Positions 52,901-60,660 of a DNA stretch of 64,000 nucleotides are shown here, piece by piece. A program made the position numbers and the translations under genes. The notes below the pieces were generated by a model that did no database searches, was not told the DNA's origin, and saw only the letters and a program-made list of their open reading frames with translations. The stretch is from assembly GCF_005280655.1 (NCBI RefSeq), contig NZ_CP040058.1:1087001-1151000 (forward strand), written 5' to 3'. How positions within the stretch are numbered: the stretch's first letter is position 1; each line of letters begins with the position of its first letter. This DNA is from Anaerostipes rhamnosivorans. Lineage in GTDB: Bacteria; Bacillota; Clostridia; Lachnospirales; Lachnospiraceae.

Positions 52901-53224
52901 TTGGAAAACTTAACGGAAATGTTAAAAGGGGTGCTTGAAGGGTGTGTCCTTGAGATCATCAGCCTGAAGGAGACTTATGGCTATGAGATCACGCGCCAGC
53001 TCAACGCTCTTGGGTTCACAGACGTAGTGGAAGGTACGGTCTATACCATTTTAGTGCGGCTGGAAAAAAATAAATTGGTGAGCATAGAAAAGAAGCCCTC
53101 TACTATGGGACCGCCCAGAAAGTTTTACTCGTTAAATGACAGAGGGTATGAAGAACTTCAGCTGTTCTGGGCAAAGTGGGATTTTATTACATCAAAAATG
53201 AAACAGTTAAAGGAGAAAACATAA
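52901..53224 (+). CDS. PadR-family regulator
   Basis: 107-residue winged-helix repressor: ENLTEMLKGVLEGCVLEIISLKETYGYEITRQLNALG, then EGTVYTILVRLEKNKLVSIEKKP and GPPRKFYSLNDRGYEEL, the standard PadR order. TTG 52901 is chosen as start because AAAGGAAA is about 9 bases upstream and this class usually starts MENLTEMLKG; an upstream GTG at 52877 precedes the ribosome site. The stop overlaps the next start (TAATG). Usually controls its own operon. Confidence 0.88.
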   Translation: MENLTEMLKGVLEGCVLEIISLKETYGYEITRQLNALGFTDVVEGTVYTILVRLEKNKLVSIEKKPSTMGPPRKFYSLNDRGYEELQLFWAKWDFITSKMKQLKEKT

Positions 53225-53580
53225 TGAATGAATTTTTTAATAAATATTTTAATATCAAGAATATAATGGAAGAAAAACGTGCGTATAAACAGCAGATGGC
53301 CCGGATCGAAGCGCTGCCTGAAGACTACCAGTACACATTCAAAAAGATACAACAACATATGTGGTCGTTTGCTTCTGGGGATGGATATGATATGCTGGAG
53401 TTGCAGTATGGATTGATCGATTTGTTTGAAGATTGTGCGGCAGATGGTAAAAATGTTTTGGATGTGACAGGAGAAGATGTTGCAGGGTTTGTAGATGAGC
53501 TTTTGAAAGATGTGAAAACATACACGAATCGCTGGCGCGATAAGCTGAACCGTGACATTGCGAAAAAAGTAAAAAGATAG
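53224..53580 (+). CDS. DUF1048 family protein
   Basis: 118 residues, DUF1048 family, which normally sits directly after a PadR regulator, as here (one-base overlap). Mostly helical: [34 protein letters not shown], then [31 protein letters not shown]. Function unknown; probably cytoplasmic. Confidence 0.87.
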   Translation: [118 protein letters not shown]

Positions 53581-53621
53581 TCAAGACAGATGCAGAAGGT
53601 GCTGCAAAAAGGAGTGTTGGA

Positions 53622-54149
53622 ATGAAGATCAATGGGTTTTTGTTATTGATCCCATTTTTGCTTATCAGATTCGGCTTTTTATCGATTTTGAGCAAAGGGG
53701 CGGTAAAACGGGCGGCGTACTTTCCGCCCATGAACGGAAGTGAAGTGCCGGCATATTGGATTTACCAGATTTCAAATGCAGCGATCTTTATCTATTTATG
53801 GTTTCTCACAGTAAAGATAGAAGGTACATGGCTGTTTGTTGCAGGTCTTGTGATCTATTTAGCAGGACTGGTACTGTGTGCGGTTTCAATGCTGGATTTC
53901 TCGGCTCCTTCAGAGACGGGATTAAATTATAAAGGTGTTTACCGTTTTTCGCGCAATCCTATGTATGTATCTTATTTTGTTTGTTTTTTAGGATGCGCTG
54001 TGCTGACGCGTTCCCTGATCTTATATGGTTTTGTCCTTATCTTTCAGATTACTTCCCACTGGATCATTCTATCAGAAGAGAGATGGTGCATTGAGAAATT
54101 TGGGGAAGTGTACAGGCAGTATATGAAAAAGGTAAGGCGCTATCTTTAA
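53622..54149 (+). CDS. Isoprenylcysteine-methyltransferase-like membrane protein
   Basis: 175 residues with four or five hydrophobic segments and the ICMT/PEMT-type C-terminal motif YKGVYRFSRNPMYVSYFVCFLG, then EERWCIEKFGEVYRQYMKKVRRYL. These form the SAM-binding site of membrane methyltransferases (RNPMY and the EE pair). Substrate unknown. Follows DUF1048 by 41 bases and is probably in the PadR operon. Confidence 0.82.
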   Translation: MKINGFLLLIPFLLIRFGFLSILSKGAVKRAAYFPPMNGSEVPAYWIYQISNAAIFIYLWFLTVKIEGTWLFVAGLVIYLAGLVLCAVSMLDFSAPSETGLNYKGVYRFSRNPMYVSYFVCFLGCAVLTRSLILYGFVLIFQITSHWIILSEERWCIEKFGEVYRQYMKKVRRYL

Positions 54150-54220
54150 AGCTTACAACAAACAAAGCGGGCAAGCCATCTCATCTCCTAGCCGCTCGTT
54201 CTTTAAGGGGATTGAAGGAA

Positions 54221-54256
54221 AGCGGCAGCCGGTGACATGTAACACCAGCTGCCGCT
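54221..54256. terminator. Hairpin between convergent genes
   Basis: AGCGGCAGC pairs with GCTGCCGCT. It lies between the methyltransferase and tautomerase ends; no long T-run, so strength is uncertain. Confidence 0.6.
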
Positions 54257-54270
54257 GTTATATACAAAAT

Positions 54271-54660
54271 TTACAGTTCCCCGGTCAGAAACTGGGCCTT
54301 TCCGAATCCAAAACTCCAGTCCGCATCCCCATTTTCCACGATGGAGACCAAGAGATCCTGGGGTTCGATCTGGCATCGGTCTTTTAACCTCTGGCCAAGC
54401 AGAGAATAGAGCAGCTCTTTTTTATCCTGAGTTCTCTGTTTGCTTGTGACCCGGATGACGATCTGGTTCTTTGTTCGTTCAAACCCAAGGCCTGTGTCTA
54501 ACAGGATCATTTCTTCAGGATCATGCTGGTTCACAATCTGGTAGCGGTCCCGTTCTGGTATATCAAAAGCTTCTACGGCACACTGGTGGATCGTATCAAG
54601 GATGTTTCTCAGTCTTTCTTTATCATTTTGTTTTAACAGATCTACTTGAATTAATGGCAT
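54271..54660 (-). CDS. Tautomerase-family protein
   Basis: 129 residues starting MPLIQVDL, with Pro2 as catalytic base after Met removal, as in the 4-oxalocrotonate tautomerase superfamily. Length is about twice a single 4-OT unit, matching two fused beta-alpha-beta units (second near QIVIRVTSKQRTQDKKELLYSLLGQRL). Substrate unknown. ATG 54660 follows AGAGAGGA; the longer frame to 54723 has no ribosome site. Confidence 0.85.
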   Translation of the reverse strand: MPLIQVDLLKQNDKERLRNILDTIHQCAVEAFDIPERDRYQIVNQHDPEEMILLDTGLGFERTKNQIVIRVTSKQRTQDKKELLYSLLGQRLKDRCQIEPQDLLVSIVENGDADWSFGFGKAQFLTGEL

Positions 54661-54683
54661 AACGAAATCCTCTCTTTCTATGA

Positions 54684-54757
54684 TTGACATATAAAAATAA
54701 TAATGGTAATATAACAGTATCAATTAATTAGCATACGAACTAATGGTATGCGAATTA
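54684..54757 (+). promoter_or_regulatory. etfBA promoter with TTAGC-type operator repeats
   Basis: TTGACA (54684-54689), 17 bases, TAATAT (54707-54712). Then two 15-base repeats in series: TTAGCATACGAACTA (54728) and ATGGTATGCGAATTA (54743). The same promoter-plus-repeat layout occurs at three more promoters of this region, pointing to the local MarR protein. Confidence 0.7.
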
Positions 54758-54853
54758 ATTTGTATGGGTATCATAGCACAGCAATTTTTAAGAGTCAACT
54801 TAAATTTTTTCTGGATAAAATAAAAACATGACGGTGAGGGGAGTGGATGAAGA

Positions 54854-55600
54854 ATGAGAATTTTGGTTTATTTAAAAGAAATACCGCCGGAAGAAGAACG
54901 GGATCTGTACCAGGATACAGAGGGGATCAATGACAGTGATCAGAATGTCTTAATGGAGGCACTGAATCTGAGGGACAAGGAAGGCGGAACTGTGACGGTC
55001 ATGGTCATCGGGCCGTCCACAGGAGAGAAGACAGCAAGGGAGGCGCTGACCTGGGGAGTTGACAGGTCAGTCCTGGTTTTAAAGGATGGAAAGGCTACAG
55101 GGGATATCCTGGAAAGTGCAAGAGTGCTAGCAAAAGCCATAGAAGCGGAAGGCACATTTGATGTAATTTTGTGCGGAAGACAGGCGATAGATGGAGATGC
55201 GGCCCATATGGCGGCTATGACGGCGTCCTTTTTAAATATCCCGCTTATTGCCTTCTCCAAAAAAATGGAGATCTCGGACGGAAAGCTGTACAACTGGTGT
55301 ATGTCCAAAGATGGGACAGAACGGACAGAGTGTTGTATGCCAGCACTGGTCCTCTCAGTGAAGGAAGACAACAAACGAAGGCACCCCAATGTCTGTGATA
55401 TTATGTCAGCTTATGCCGGGAGCACTGTGATCCCGGTTATAAAACCAGAGAGAAATACACCGGAGAAGATCATTAGACAGGTTGGGCAGTATACGCCCGG
55501 CAAAAAACACAAGAAGGGAATGATGCTGGCCGGAAAAGATGAACAGGAACTGGCGGGACAACTCCGGCAGATATTAACGAAGTTCACGGCAGCAAAATAG
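54854..55600 (+). CDS. etfB: Electron transfer flavoprotein subunit beta
   Basis: 248 residues; the beta subunit of Etf, which binds AMP or a second flavin and passes electrons between ferredoxin/NADH and acyl-CoA dehydrogenase. Seen: MRILVYLKEIPPEEE, NVLMEALNLRDKEGGTVTVMVIGP, ALTWGVDRSVLV, DVILCGRQAIDGDAAHMAAMTASFLNIPLI. Starts the etfB-etfA pair with 11 bases between. Whether it bifurcates electrons cannot be judged safely by eye. Confidence 0.94.
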   Translation: MRILVYLKEIPPEEERDLYQDTEGINDSDQNVLMEALNLRDKEGGTVTVMVIGPSTGEKTAREALTWGVDRSVLVLKDGKATGDILESARVLAKAIEAEGTFDVILCGRQAIDGDAAHMAAMTASFLNIPLIAFSKKMEISDGKLYNWCMSKDGTERTECCMPALVLSVKEDNKRRHPNVCDIMSAYAGSTVIPVIKPERNTPEKIIRQVGQYTPGKKHKKGMMLAGKDEQELAGQLRQILTKFTAAK

Positions 55601-55611
55601 GAGTAGGCTGT

Positions 55612-56592
55612 ATGGAAAGAGTATCAAAGATTTTGATTATTGGAGAAATACAAAATGGACAGCCAGCCCCGGTAACTCTGGAATTATTAGGGGAGGGAGA
55701 GAAGATAGCCTCTTCTCTGAACGCAAAGCTTTTACTGGCTGTAGCGGGCAGCGGTATTCAGGAGATCTTAAGTGAGCTTTTGCAGTATCCTGTAGACAGG
55801 ATCATTGCAGTGGATCATCCCAGGATGGAATTGGATCAAACGGAGACCCACGCCAGAGTTTTGGAGGCCGTGATCCGGGAGCACGAGCCGGATATGATTC
55901 TGGGAGGAGCAACGTTGTCAGGAAAGGTGCTGCTGCCAATGCTGGCTGCGGTTCTTGGAACAGAAGTGGTGACAGACGCGGCTGACCTGGAGATTGACAA
56001 GGAAACAGGGAAACTTCTGATCAGCAAGCCGGCGTTTGACGGAAAAAGAATGTCTATAGTATCGATGCCAAAGGCCCACGTACAGATCGTTTCTGTAAAG
56101 CCCGGGATTTTTGAGAAGGCCTGCAGGACGGAAAGAAAAAGAGGCGGTATCACCATGGTGGCGGCTGACTGGCTGGAAGATATCAAAGAGCGGAAAAAGA
56201 TGCTGGAGCTGATCACAGAAGACGGCAACAAGATATCTCTGGAAGATTCAAAGATCATCGCAGCCGGCGGACGGGGACTGAAAGGGCCTGAAGGATTTGA
56301 ACTCCTTACACGGTTTGCAAGAGAAATCGGTGCCCAGGTGGGCTGCACAAGACCATGTGTGGATGCAGGATGGACCTCGCCGGAGCAGCAGATCGGCCAG
56401 ACCGGATTCACAACCAAACCGGATCTCTATCTGGCTTTTGGGATTTCCGGTGCGATCCAGCATATGACCGGAGTCCGGGCAAAGACCGTGATCGCAGTCA
56501 ATAACAATCCAAATGCGGCAATTTTTAATTATTGCGACTATGGGATCGTCGGGGATGCCCAAAAAATATTGAGAGAACTACTAAGAGAATAG
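55612..56592 (+). CDS. etfA: Electron transfer flavoprotein subunit alpha
   Basis: 326 residues without an N-terminal ferredoxin domain. The C-terminal FAD domain is clear: IAAGGRGLKGPEGFELL, AREIGAQVGCTRPCVDAGW, QQIGQTGFTTKPDLYLAFGISGAIQHMTG, VIAVNNNPNAAIFNYCDYGIVGDAQKIL. Partner of etfB. Most likely redox partner is the acyl-CoA dehydrogenase at 60661, which shares the operator motif. Start ATG 55612 follows AGGAGTAGG. Confidence 0.95.
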   Translation: MERVSKILIIGEIQNGQPAPVTLELLGEGEKIASSLNAKLLLAVAGSGIQEILSELLQYPVDRIIAVDHPRMELDQTETHARVLEAVIREHEPDMILGGATLSGKVLLPMLAAVLGTEVVTDAADLEIDKETGKLLISKPAFDGKRMSIVSMPKAHVQIVSVKPGIFEKACRTERKRGGITMVAADWLEDIKERKKMLELITEDGNKISLEDSKIIAAGGRGLKGPEGFELLTRFAREIGAQVGCTRPCVDAGWTSPEQQIGQTGFTTKPDLYLAFGISGAIQHMTGVRAKTVIAVNNNPNAAIFNYCDYGIVGDAQKILRELLRE

Positions 56593-56594
56593 AA

Positions 56595-56622
56595 AGAAGA
56601 TCCGGTATTTCACGGATCTTCT
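56595..56622. terminator. Bidirectional terminator between etfA and permease genes
   Basis: AGAAGATCCG pairs perfectly with CGGATCTTCT between two convergent genes. Confidence 0.85.
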
Positions 56623-56632
56623 ATAGATAAGT

Positions 56633-57940
56633 TTATAGTCCAAAAGAAGCTAAAACGATAAAGATTCCGCAGGATATAAATGGTATGATAATCTGCGTAA
56701 CCGCAATATCCCAGTAGGCTTCCTTATGGGTCATTTTACAAATGCCGAGCAGAGTGATCTGCGCTCCCTGGTGAGGAAGGGTATCCAATGTACCAGCGGC
56801 AATTGCGGAAATCCTATGTACATAAGGCAGAGGAATTCCCATCTTGATATAGGTAGACTTCAGTGCATTGAAGGCAACGCCCATCCCGCCGGAAGCGGAA
56901 CCGCAGGCTCCTGCACAGACAGCCACAGTGATCATTACAAATACCAGAGGCGGCATGCTCATATCTTTGAGAGCAGCGACCAGATCTGTAAACCCCTGTG
57001 TTTTCTGCACAACGCCGCCGAATCCTACGACAATGGCAGTATTCAGGATAGCGACACCGGAATCAGATGCCCCTTTGTTAAAGACATTGATCCATTCGTT
57101 GATGCCTTTGACTCTCTTGAACATCAGAACTGTAGCCAGAGCCACGCCTGCAAATACGGATGTCTCTACCGGCAGCTTTACAATGTTAAAGAGTACCAGG
57201 ATTACAATGATCGGAAGGATAGCGATGGCAACATGAGGAAGATCTTTGTTTTCATCAATTGCCGTCTCCTCTTCACTTAATTGATACTTTAAAGATTTGT
57301 CAATAAAGCGGTATCCCTTTTTTGTAAACTTTCTTGCGCGCATTTCCAGCCATACAAAGATCATTAAAAACATAGCAACCGTTGTGATCAGAGATGGAAC
57401 AAATGCGGCAGTTGCCGGTGTACCAAGGTTATCCATAGCAATAACGTTCTGAATGGAAGGAGAACCAGGGCCGCTCATGGACCAGGTCCAGCATCCGGCA
57501 GAGATTGCAGCCGGGATAAGCCTTCTCGTAAGGTTCGCCTCTTTAAATAAGTTCAGAGCGATCGGATAGATAACAAAGAATACAACAAAGCCACTGACTC
57601 CTCCAAAGGTCAAAAGACCGGTGATGATCATGATGATCGGTGCCACGAACTTTCCGCGGCAGAGACCTGCGATGGCTCTGGCAATGGATTCTGCGGCTCC
57701 AGTATACTGGTAAACAGAACCAAACAGTGCGCCGACAAAGAAGACAAGGAAATACTTTGTCACGTAGTCGGACGCTGCAGGCATGAACGCATTTTTTAAC
57801 GAGTCCAGAATTGGGAGTTTCGAGCAGATGACAACAAAGATCGTGACAAGCGGAGCCAGGATCAAAGCGCTCATCTGTTTAAATGCCAGAACTCCAAACA
57901 GGACAATCGCCAGGACTAAGACTAAGATTTGTAAATTCAC
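56633..57940 (-). CDS. GntP-family (H+/organic acid) permease
   Basis: 435 residues with about 12 hydrophobic segments, gluconate-permease (GntP) type. Markers: QMSALILAPLVTIFVVI at the start, GALFGSVYQYTGAAESIARAI, LTFGGVSGFVVFFVIYPIALNLF, CWTWSMSGPGSPSIQNVIAMD and LDTLPHQGAQITLLGI near the end. GntP members carry gluconate, lactate, hydroxybutyrate or other organic acids with protons. It is the last gene of the minus-strand crotonase-CoA-transferase-permease unit, so an acid such as 3-hydroxypropionate or propionate is a fair guess only. Confidence 0.85.
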   Translation of the reverse strand: MNLQILVLVLAIVLFGVLAFKQMSALILAPLVTIFVVICSKLPILDSLKNAFMPAASDYVTKYFLVFFVGALFGSVYQYTGAAESIARAIAGLCRGKFVAPIIMIITGLLTFGGVSGFVVFFVIYPIALNLFKEANLTRRLIPAAISAGCWTWSMSGPGSPSIQNVIAMDNLGTPATAAFVPSLITTVAMFLMIFVWLEMRARKFTKKGYRFIDKSLKYQLSEEETAIDENKDLPHVAIAILPIIVILVLFNIVKLPVETSVFAGVALATVLMFKRVKGINEWINVFNKGASDSGVAILNTAIVVGFGGVVQKTQGFTDLVAALKDMSMPPLVFVMITVAVCAGACGSASGGMGVAFNALKSTYIKMGIPLPYVHRISAIAAGTLDTLPHQGAQITLLGICKMTHKEAYWDIAVTQIIIPFISCGIFIVLASFGL

Positions 57941-57966
57941 AAAAACCCTCCTTTATTTGTGGATCG

Positions 57967-59526
57967 TTAATCGTGCTTCAGGCCCATCAGCTCATCTTTG
58001 AAGATTCTTTCATCCATGAACTTTGGCGTTCCTTCCATCTTTGGAGCAAATCCCATATGATCGATGATCTGTGTCTGGATATCGATACCAGGGGCAACCT
58101 CTGTCAGATAGACGCCGTCCTTTCTGAGTTCGAATACAGCACGTTCTGTGATATAGAGAACCGGCTGGCCGACTTTATTTGCGTATTCACCGCTGAAGGT
58201 GATCTGTTCTACGGTATCCAGGAATTTGTTTGATTTTCCTTCCTGGTCAATGATAAGTTTCCCGTCTTTTACGGATGTCTTCAGACCTCCTGCAGTAAAA
58301 GTTCCGCAGAAGTAGCAGCGTTTTGCGTTCTGGGTGATATTGACGAAACCGCCGCAGCCCGCAATCCTTGGACCGAACTTGCTTACGTTGATATTACCGT
58401 CTTTATCTGCCTGTGCGAGTCCTAAGAATGCATAGTCAACTCCGCCGCCGTCATAGAAATCAAACTGGTACGGCTGATCTAGGATACATTCAGCATTGAC
58501 AGCGCCTCCGAATTTAGCTCCTCCCTGAGGTACACCGCCGATTGGTCCGGCCTCTACAGTCAGAGTCATGTAATCTCCAATGCCTTCTTCGTTGGCTACC
58601 ATGGAGATGTACTCTGGAATACCAATGCCTAGATTTACAACCGTGTTTTCTGTCAGTTCCATGGCTGCTCTGCGTCCAATGATCTTCTTGGCGGAAAGAG
58701 GCGGGTACTCAAGACTGCTTAACGGAACCCGGAAGTCTCCGGTCATGGAACCATCATAATCACAGCCCACGCATTGTTCGTGATCCTTCATGTCTTCTAC
58801 TTCCACAACGGCATCCACATAAATTCCAGGGATCTTGACTAATTTTGGATCTAAGGTGCCGTCTGAAACGACCTTTTCTACCTGTACAACGACCTTTCCG
58901 CCGCTGTTCTTTACGGCCTGAGCCATGGTTGTGACCTCTGTGGTGGCACATTCGTGAGACAGAGTTACGTTGCCGTGTTCATCTGCATATGTACCGCGGA
59001 TAAATCCGATGTTGATCGGGAACGATTTGTACAATAATTTCTCTTCTCCCAGGATTTCAACTACATCGACGATATCTTCGGTTGTAATGTCATTTAATTT
59101 ACCGCCCTCAATGCGTGGGTCAGCAAATGTATTTAATCCTACATGACTGATAACGCCGGGTTTGTGACCTGCGATGGCACGGTATAACTGTGCCAGTGTT
59201 CCCTGAGGCAGATTATAGCCTTCGATTTTATTGTCCAGAACCATCTGTCCCAGTGCAGGAACCATGTTCCAATGTCCGCCTATGACACGTTTTGTCATAC
59301 CTTCATGGGCAAAATGATCCGCGCCGCTTCCGTCACGGTTTCCCTGGGCGGCAGCATAAAACAAAGTCAGGTTTTTGGGGGATCCGGTTTCTTTGAATCT
59401 TTTTTCCAAAGCTTTTGTGAGAGCTTCCGGCATTCCGCTGGCAACAAATCCGCTGGTTGTGATCGTTGTATGATCCTCCACCAGGGCAGCAGCCTGATCT
59501 GCTGTGATAATTTTAACTTTTCCCAT
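57967..59526 (-). CDS. pct: Propionate/acyl CoA-transferase Pct
   Basis: 519-residue class I CoA-transferase with fused alpha and beta parts. The catalytic Glu325 is in TLTVEAGPIGGVPQGG. Other blocks: TTSGFVASGMPEAL, ALGQMVLDNKIEGYNLPQG, GLNTFADPRIEGGKLN, VNLGIGIPEYISMVANEEG and FDFYDGGGVDYAFLGLAQADKDGNINVSKFG, as in Clostridium propionicum Pct. It would move CoA from propionyl- or acetyl-CoA to 3-hydroxypropionate, and release propionate. Lies 26 bases upstream of the permease and 36 downstream of the crotonase gene. Confidence 0.92.
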   Translation of the reverse strand: MGKVKIITADQAAALVEDHTTITTSGFVASGMPEALTKALEKRFKETGSPKNLTLFYAAAQGNRDGSGADHFAHEGMTKRVIGGHWNMVPALGQMVLDNKIEGYNLPQGTLAQLYRAIAGHKPGVISHVGLNTFADPRIEGGKLNDITTEDIVDVVEILGEEKLLYKSFPINIGFIRGTYADEHGNVTLSHECATTEVTTMAQAVKNSGGKVVVQVEKVVSDGTLDPKLVKIPGIYVDAVVEVEDMKDHEQCVGCDYDGSMTGDFRVPLSSLEYPPLSAKKIIGRRAAMELTENTVVNLGIGIPEYISMVANEEGIGDYMTLTVEAGPIGGVPQGGAKFGGAVNAECILDQPYQFDFYDGGGVDYAFLGLAQADKDGNINVSKFGPRIAGCGGFVNITQNAKRCYFCGTFTAGGLKTSVKDGKLIIDQEGKSNKFLDTVEQITFSGEYANKVGQPVLYITERAVFELRKDGVYLTEVAPGIDIQTQIIDHMGFAPKMEGTPKFMDERIFKDELMGLKHD

Positions 59527-59562
59527 AGTCTTTCTCCTTGATAAAATGGTGTTATGTAATTC

Positions 59563-60339
59563 CTAGAAATCTTTTAAATCAGCTTTACGTTTTTCAAGGA
59601 ATGCTGTCATACCCTCTTTTTTGTCAGCAGTGGAGAATGCAAGTCCGAATAAGTCAGCTTCTAATGTAAGACCGCTGCTTAAGTCTGTGTCCATTCCTGT
59701 GTTGATCGCTTCTTTTGCAAGGGAAATTGCGTAGCTTCCTTTGGACATGATCTTTGCAGCCATCTTCTTACAGTAATCGATCAGCTCCGCCTGAGGCACT
59801 ACTTTGTTTGCAAGACCAATTCTGTAAGCTTCTTCGGCATCGATCTGGTCACATGTAAAGATCAATTCCTTTGCGCGTCCTTTTCCTACTAAACGGGAGA
59901 GACGCTGTGTTCCGCCGAATCCCGGAAGAATTCCAAGTCCTGTTTCTGGCTGTGCGAATTTTGCGTTTTCCGCAGCTACACGGATATCACATGCCATGGA
60001 GATCTCGCATCCGCCTCCCAGAGCGTAACCGTTGACGGCAGCGATGGTTACCTGAGGCATTGTCTCTAACTTAAGAAATGCTTCTTTTGCCAAAAGACCC
60101 ATCTGTCTTCCTTCTGCAGGAGTTGCATTGACCATTTCAGAGATATCAGCACCAGCTACAAAGGATTTTTCGCCTGATCCTGTGAGGATCACCACTCTGA
60201 TGTCCTTGCGTCCTGAAATCTCTGTAAAGCACTGGTCTAACTCAGCTAAAGTTTCACTGTTTAAAGCGTTTAATGATTTTGGTCTGTTGATTGTTACAAC
60301 TGCGACTTCGTTTTCTACTTCCATTAATAAATTGTTCAT
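59563..60339 (-). CDS. Enoyl-CoA hydratase/crotonase, candidate 3-hydroxypropionyl-CoA dehydratase
   Basis: 258-residue crotonase. Oxyanion and catalytic blocks: FVAGADISEM, AVNGYALGGGCEISMACD with Glu112, and FAQPETGLGILPGFGGTQRL with Glu132, so both hydratase glutamates are present. Likely to interconvert 3-hydroxypropionyl-CoA and acrylyl-CoA in this setting; crotonyl-CoA hydration is also possible. First gene of the minus-strand unit, divergent from the acyl-CoA dehydrogenase. Start ATG 60339 has AGGAGG upstream. Confidence 0.9.
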   Translation of the reverse strand: MNNLLMEVENEVAVVTINRPKSLNALNSETLAELDQCFTEISGRKDIRVVILTGSGEKSFVAGADISEMVNATPAEGRQMGLLAKEAFLKLETMPQVTIAAVNGYALGGGCEISMACDIRVAAENAKFAQPETGLGILPGFGGTQRLSRLVGKGRAKELIFTCDQIDAEEAYRIGLANKVVPQAELIDYCKKMAAKIMSKGSYAISLAKEAINTGMDTDLSSGLTLEADLFGLAFSTADKKEGMTAFLEKRKADLKDF

Positions 60340-60403
60340 TACAAATCCTCCTAGAATAACATACAGATTACATTTGATAAGTTCTCGTTAGAAAATTAAC
60401 ATA

Positions 60404-60476
60404 TTGGCGCACAAATATTTGGGATACAAAATATTATTTATGCTTATAATATGGACTATATTCGCCTGGTTGTCAA
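60404..60476 (-). promoter_or_regulatory. Promoter and operator repeats of crotonase-pct-permease unit
   Basis: On the minus strand TTGACA (60476-60471), 19 bases, TATTAT (60451-60446). Downstream lie two 15-base repeats, written on the plus strand TTGGCGCACAAATAT (60404) and TTGGGATACAAAATA (60419). They match those of the divergent dehydrogenase promoter. Confidence 0.65.
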
Positions 60477-60535
60477 TGGTTTATCAATATGTTTTATGTA
60501 AATTGTATATAAGTATAAAAAAATATAAAATTTTA

Positions 60536-60593
60536 TTGACAGTATGCACAAAGAGTGATATATTTAGCTTACAAAATATTAGCGTGCAAATAC
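60536..60593 (+). promoter_or_regulatory. Promoter and operator repeats of acyl-CoA dehydrogenase
   Basis: TTGACA (60536-60541), 17 bases, TATATT (60559-60564), directly followed by TTAGCTTACAAAATA (60564) and TTAGCGTGCAAATAC (60579), two 15-base repeats in series. A repressor here would cover the start of transcription. Confidence 0.75.
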
Positions 60594-60660
60594 ATGGATA
60601 TAAAATGATAATATTTATATCAAGTTTATAGTCTATTTTGGGTGAAAGGAGTAACTATCT

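Noticed and set aside
58760..60391. ORFs opposite pct and the crotonase gene
   Set aside because: They lie antisense to well-supported genes and carry no recognisable motifs.
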